The notes beneath the pieces were generated by a model. The model saw only the letters and a program-made list of their open reading frames with translations. It was not told the DNA's origin and searched no databases. A stretch of 64,000 bases of DNA from Paracoccaceae bacterium (lineage in GTDB: Bacteria; Pseudomonadota; Alphaproteobacteria; Rhodobacterales; Rhodobacteraceae). Shown piece after piece: positions 59,438 to 64,000 of the stretch. The DNA lies in assembly GCA_902632125.1 (NCBI GenBank), contig CACPBQ010000005.1, positions 1 through 64,000 of the forward strand, in the 5' to 3' direction. The stretch's first letter is position 1, and each line of letters begins with the position of its first letter. Made by a program: the position numbers and the translations under genes.

Positions 59438-61090
59438 ATGACAACAGCCAAAAACTCAACAACCATACATCCAGCTGCAAAAATGTATGCGAACGAGCTG
59501 AAGACTGGCAAGCTAAGTCGTAGAGAATTCTTGGCTCGCACAACAGCTCTTGGTGTTACCACAACCGCAGCTTATGGTCTTGCCGGTCTGCAGCGTCCAG
59601 TAATTGCTGCTGGTCACATTAAACAAGGTGGTACACTAAGGTACTTAATGGAAATTAGAGCGCTGCGGGATCCTAGAACATTTGATTGGACGCAAATCGC
59701 AACCACCACTGCTGGTCATCTTGAATACCTGGTAGAATACAATAACGATGGTTCGTTTAACCCAATGCTTCTAGAAAGTTGGAGTTCAAATACAGATGCA
59801 ACGCAGTATACTTTGAATGTGCGAAAAGGTGTTAAATGGAACAATGGCGACGATTTCACTGCTCAAGATGTCGCTCGCAATATAACTGGCTGGTGCGAAA
59901 AGTCCGTTGAAGGAAATTCAATGGCTGGCCGCATGTCGTCACTAATAGACCCTGATACTGGTATTGCTGCAGAGGGAGCTATCGTCGTTCTTGATGATCA
60001 CACCGTTCAATTAAATACAAACGCACCTGACATCACTATAATTCCAGGAATGGCCGATTACCCTGCTGCTATCGTACACCAGTCACATGATCCAGATAAT
60101 ATGTTGGGAACTCAAGTTGGTACTGGACCGTATTTGATTGAAAGCCATGAGGTTGGCATAAAAGCGGTACTTGTACGCAACGAGGGACATGAATGGTGGG
60201 GCTATGCGGCGGGCAAAGGCGCATACATAGACCGTTTTGAATTCGTAGATTATGGAACTGACCCAGCTCAACATTTGGCAGCTGCTGAAGCCGACGAGGT
60301 CGATGTAATTTGGGAAGTGGATGGAGACTTTATCCAAACCTTTGAGGCCATTGGATGGAAAAAAACTGCCGTGGCATCTGGTGCGACAATCGTCATCAGG
60401 CCAAATCAAGAAACAGAACCTGCATATTCTGATAAAAGGGTGCGTCAAGCGATAGCAATGGCAGTTGATAATAACGTTTGTTTAGAGCTCGGTGTCGCGG
60501 GGATGGGAGTCGCTGCCGATAATCATCATGCAGGAGCAATGCATCCAGAATTTGATCCAACTGTTGGACGTATTCCTTTCAATCCTGCCAAGGCCAAGGC
60601 TTTGATGGAAGAAGCTGGAATGATTAACTTTGAGCATACCCTAACATCAATTGATGATGACTGGCGAAAAAATACAACAGATGCAGTCGCTGCTCAGTTA
60701 AGAGATGCCGGATTTAAGGTTAAGAGAGAAATTCTCCCTGGGTCTACTTTTTGGAATAATTGGGCAAACTATGCTTTTAGTTCAACGAACTGGAACCACC
60801 GCCCGCTTGCAACACAGGTCTGGGGTTTGGCTTATAGATCTGGAGAGGCCTGGAATGAGTTTGCTTGGTCCAATCCTGAATTTGACGCATTGTTAGCGGA
60901 AGCCAACTCCCTAGCAAATGCGGATAAACGAAGGGAAATCGCTGGGAAATGTCAAGCTTTGATTGCAGAAGAAGGTGTAACTATTCAACCTTATTTTAGA
61001 ACTCAAACGAAGTTCCATAAGGAAAACATAGTCTGCGATATGCACATTGCACACCTTCCTCAGCTCTATAAATATCACTTCACTAGTTAG
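59438..61090 (+). CDS. ABC transporter substrate-binding protein, family 5, with Tat-like signal
   Basis: [62 protein letters not shown]. Confidence 0.93.
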   Translation: MTTAKNSTTIHPAAKMYANELKTGKLSRREFLARTTALGVTTTAAYGLAGLQRPVIAAGHIKQGGTLRYLMEIRALRDPRTFDWTQIATTTAGHLEYLVEYNNDGSFNPMLLESWSSNTDATQYTLNVRKGVKWNNGDDFTAQDVARNITGWCEKSVEGNSMAGRMSSLIDPDTGIAAEGAIVVLDDHTVQLNTNAPDITIIPGMADYPAAIVHQSHDPDNMLGTQVGTGPYLIESHEVGIKAVLVRNEGHEWWGYAAGKGAYIDRFEFVDYGTDPAQHLAAAEADEVDVIWEVDGDFIQTFEAIGWKKTAVASGATIVIRPNQETEPAYSDKRVRQAIAMAVDNNVCLELGVAGMGVAADNHHAGAMHPEFDPTVGRIPFNPAKAKALMEEAGMINFEHTLTSIDDDWRKNTTDAVAAQLRDAGFKVKREILPGSTFWNNWANYAFSSTNWNHRPLATQVWGLAYRSGEAWNEFAWSNPEFDALLAEANSLANADKRREIAGKCQALIAEEGVTIQPYFRTQTKFHKENIVCDMHIAHLPQLYKYHFTS

Positions 61091-61337
61091 GAAGTTTTCG
61101 CAAACAACGTGATTGTTAAAAATACCAAAATAGATACTTAGTTGATATTCCATACAACTCGGTATCTTCGGCGGGAGATCATCAGTTACGCTTAATTCCC
61201 TGTGGCTGGTCGCAAAATAGTATCTTCCGCCGGACCTGACTCATTAATAACACACCACAAACAAACTGCTAGTAACGTTTAAAATAGGAAGGCTTATTTC
61301 TTGAATAAAAATTTTGTAACAGGCTGGAAACGTTAAC

Positions 61338-62456
61338 ATGAACGTATCCATAGAAGATATAAAAATTACCCCTTTGTCAGTGCCATTAAAAAAGCCCTAT
61401 ATTTGGTCACAAGGAACTATTGTAAACTTTTCTGTTAACTTAATCGAGATTACTGCATCAGATGGTACAGTTGGATATGGAGAATGCGCAGTTGGCCCCG
61501 ACCAAGTCGGCACCATGCATATCCTTAATCGCCTTAAAGACGGCTTCCTTAACGAAAGTCCATTTGATTGGATACCCCTGAAAAGCCGCATATTCACGGA
61601 ATTCTACGAAGTGTCGGGCACCTGGACGCTGCGGGCCTACAATCAAATGATGACAGGGTTTGATTTTGCAATTCTTGACTTAATTGGCAAGCTTGATAAG
61701 CGTCCGATTCACCAAGTTCTTGGGGGCGCCCATCATGAGGAAGTTGGATATTTTTTCTTTCTTCAAGGAAGCACTGTCGAGGAGATTGCAAATCATGCCG
61801 CAGAAGGGGCAGCAGCTGACGAGCGCATTTTTTATTTTAAGGTAGGGCGTGGTGAAGCCTTAGACATAGACATGGTCCGCGCTGTTCGAAATGAAATAGG
61901 TGACGCGCGCTTACGCCTTGACGCTAACGAAGCTTGGGATCCACAGGAAGCGATCAGAATGTGCCGGAAGCTCGAACCCTTTGATATTGATTTCATCGAA
62001 CAACCAGTTCCCTGTTGGTCCATTGATGCTCTAGCACATGTCAGAAATTCTGTTGGTATACCGATTATTGCTGACCAATCCGCATTCACAATCTACGAAG
62101 TATACGAAATTTGTCAAAAACGTGCAGCCGATATGATTTGTATTGGGCCAGTGGAAGTTGGCGGCATTCAACCCATGTTAAAAGTTGCGGCAATTGCAGA
62201 AGCTGCGGGTCTAAAAATCTGTATACATAGCTCTTTTTCCACGGGAATTACAACAAGTGCTGAGTATCAAATTGGTAAGTTAATTCCCAACATTGACGAC
62301 GGAAACCAGATTATGTGCCAACTTTTGAAGCAGGATATTGTGACATCACAGTTCAAACCCAAAAATGGCTGGATGCATCTGCCAGACGCGCCGGGCCTGG
62401 GAATCAAACTGGACGAAAATGCTCTGAAAATCGCGAAAGAAACTTTCGCTAGTTAA
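61338..62456 (+). CDS. Enolase-superfamily protein (racemase/epimerase/dehydratase type)
   Basis: FAILDLIGKLDKRPIHQVLGG, FKVGRG, LRLDANEAW, DFIEQPVPC, IADQSAFT. Confidence 0.9.
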   Translation: MNVSIEDIKITPLSVPLKKPYIWSQGTIVNFSVNLIEITASDGTVGYGECAVGPDQVGTMHILNRLKDGFLNESPFDWIPLKSRIFTEFYEVSGTWTLRAYNQMMTGFDFAILDLIGKLDKRPIHQVLGGAHHEEVGYFFFLQGSTVEEIANHAAEGAAADERIFYFKVGRGEALDIDMVRAVRNEIGDARLRLDANEAWDPQEAIRMCRKLEPFDIDFIEQPVPCWSIDALAHVRNSVGIPIIADQSAFTIYEVYEICQKRAADMICIGPVEVGGIQPMLKVAAIAEAAGLKICIHSSFSTGITTSAEYQIGKLIPNIDDGNQIMCQLLKQDIVTSQFKPKNGWMHLPDAPGLGIKLDENALKIAKETFAS

Positions 62457-62502
62457 ATGCAAGTCAAAGCTAGCAAGTTATCAACTAAGAAAAGAACTCC
62501 TC

Positions 62503-64000
62503 ATGACTGAAGTAGCAGCTCGAGTAAAAAGACGTTCGTCAAATAAACGTGGTCAAACAATCCCACAATTACCGTGGGTGCAACCCAAAAATCATTTCCC
62601 ACTCGTGGAACTATTGACACATGAAGAGGTATTGAAAACACACGATAATGCCCTGCGCGTTTTGGAAGAAATTGGGATACGGTTCCAGGCAGTCGAAGCA
62701 GTCGAAATTTTTGCAAGCGCGGGTTGTATAATAGGCGAAGACGGCATTACGGTTCGTATTGGTCGAGAAATCGTCAATCAAGCACTGAAGAGTGTGAAAT
62801 CTAAAGTAACTCTATATCCCAGAAACAGGGAGCGCTCAGTAATAATTGGTGGCAATCATGTTGCTTTCGCATCCGTACTAGGTCCCCCGTATTGTTCAGA
62901 TCTTGAAAACGGGCGACGCCAAGGAACTTTGGATGACTATTGTAATTTTGTACGCTTAGGACAGTACTTCAATATAATCCACATGATTTCTGGAGCACCG
63001 GTCGAACCCATGGATATTCCTCTCGAATTGCGCCATTTATATAGCACGCTAAAGGTTCTTGAGCTTTCGGATAAGGTACCATTTGTATTTTGCCAAGGGC
63101 GCCAGAGGATGCATGATGCGTTGGATATGATTGCAATGGCGAAGGGCATGGATCGAAATGGTCTTGTGGACGAGCCGTCAACATTTACGATTATCAACTC
63201 CAATTCGCCCTTGCAATATGATAAGCCAATGGCCAACGGTCTCATAGAAATGGCAAAGCATAATCAGTTGTCGATGATTACGCCATTTTCGTTAGCGGGA
63301 GCATCCCATCCAATTTCACTTGGAGCGGCTAATTCACTCGCCGTTGCTGAAATGCTGGCTGCACTTACACTAACGCAACTCATTAGACCTGGTGCGCCCG
63401 TTGCGTCTGCTGCATACACGATGAACGTGAATATGCAGACGGGGTCGCCCGGGTTTGGATCGCCGGAGACAAACAAATCTTTGCAGATTGGTTCACAGAT
63501 GGCGAGATTTTATGGGCTCCCAATTCGTTCATCGACATTTACATCATCGCCTGCACCCGATGCGCAAGCAATTTATGAATCTTTGGGAATGCTTTGGGCA
63601 TCCATTACATCAGGAAGCAACCTTATCATGCATGCTGCCGGTTGGCTTGAGGGTGGGCTCAGATCATCTTTTGAAAAATTTATCTTGGATATTGAGATGC
63701 TTCAGATGATGGCCAAATATCTGGAGCCTGTAGAAGTAAATGATACAACGCTGGCATTTGAAGAGATCAAGTCTGTCGGTCATGGCGGTCACTTTTTTGA
63801 TACAGAAAATACAATCAAAAATTATAGTACAGCATTCTATGAGCCAATTATTGCTACAGCTAAAAATTTTGGACAATGGGAAGAGGAAGGCAGCTTAGAT
63901 GCCACACAGCGAGCAAACATTGTGTATAAAAAAGCTCTCAATTCTTATCAGGAACCATATCTAGAAACCTCAACTAAAGAAGCACTAGATGCTTTCGTTA
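62503..64000 (+). CDS. Trimethylamine methyltransferase (MttB) superfamily protein, truncated by window edge
   Basis: ATG 62503: MTEVAARVKRRSSNKRGQTIPQLPWVQPKNHFPLVELLTHEEVLKTHDNALRVLEEIGIRF...TPFSLAGASHPISLGAANSLAVAEMLAALTLTQLIRPGAPV...; no stop before window end. Confidence 0.88.
   Translation, partial: MTEVAARVKRRSSNKRGQTIPQLPWVQPKNHFPLVELLTHEEVLKTHDNALRVLEEIGIRFQAVEAVEIFASAGCIIGEDGITVRIGREIVNQALKSVKSKVTLYPRNRERSVIIGGNHVAFASVLGPPYCSDLENGRRQGTLDDYCNFVRLGQYFNIIHMISGAPVEPMDIPLELRHLYSTLKVLELSDKVPFVFCQGRQRMHDALDMIAMAKGMDRNGLVDEPSTFTIINSNSPLQYDKPMANGLIEMAKHNQLSMITPFSLAGASHPISLGAANSLAVAEMLAALTLTQLIRPGAPVASAAYTMNVNMQTGSPGFGSPETNKSLQIGSQMARFYGLPIRSSTFTSSPAPDAQAIYESLGMLWASITSGSNLIMHAAGWLEGGLRSSFEKFILDIEMLQMMAKYLEPVEVNDTTLAFEEIKSVGHGGHFFDTENTIKNYSTAFYEPIIATAKNFGQWEEEGSLDATQRANIVYKKALNSYQEPYLETSTKEALDAFV

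Noticed and set aside
61138-61260. Similar GGTATCTTCGGCGGGAG / AGTATCTTCCGCCGGAC words downstream of the family 5 SBP
   Set aside because: Only short imperfect similarity; not distinguishable from chance without computation.
1-64000. CRISPR array, prophage or intact IS element
   Set aside because: No regularly spaced direct repeats and no transposase, integrase or phage structural signature was seen in the translations.

Overview
AT-rich bacterial chromosomal window, densely coding on both strands. Gene content looks like a marine alphaproteobacterium, but that taxonomy is inferred only from protein flavour. No rRNA, CRISPR array, prophage or intact transposase was recognised. Content is mostly accessory catabolism. 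It includes: a truncated cytochrome P450 at the left edge; two non-pyrrolysine MttB-like methyltransferase genes, each near an enolase-superfamily gene (the second runs off the right edge and is absent from the ORF track); a ribose-type ABC sugar transport cluster with SDR, aldose 1-epimerase, enolase-superfamily dehydratase and SMP-30 lactonase (38.7-45.4 kb); an AKR/PfkB kinase/transaldolase-like cassette between a decayed tRNA-Arg and an intact tRNA-Arg(CCT); three aldehyde dehydrogenases (one paired with DUF779); NAD-formate dehydrogenase; class II HMG-CoA reductase; three GFA-type proteins; a Baeyer-Villiger-type monooxygenase; and a TPR-sulfotransferase. Several small ORFs missed by the track were read directly, most notably a 50-aa protein with 14 Cys (29187-29339, minus). 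Strongest leads: the Cys-rich miniprotein, the repeated enolase + MttB association with a possible N-methyl/C1 route, the tRNA-Arg relic, and several gene relics and short intergenic repeats. None was confirmed by database search.
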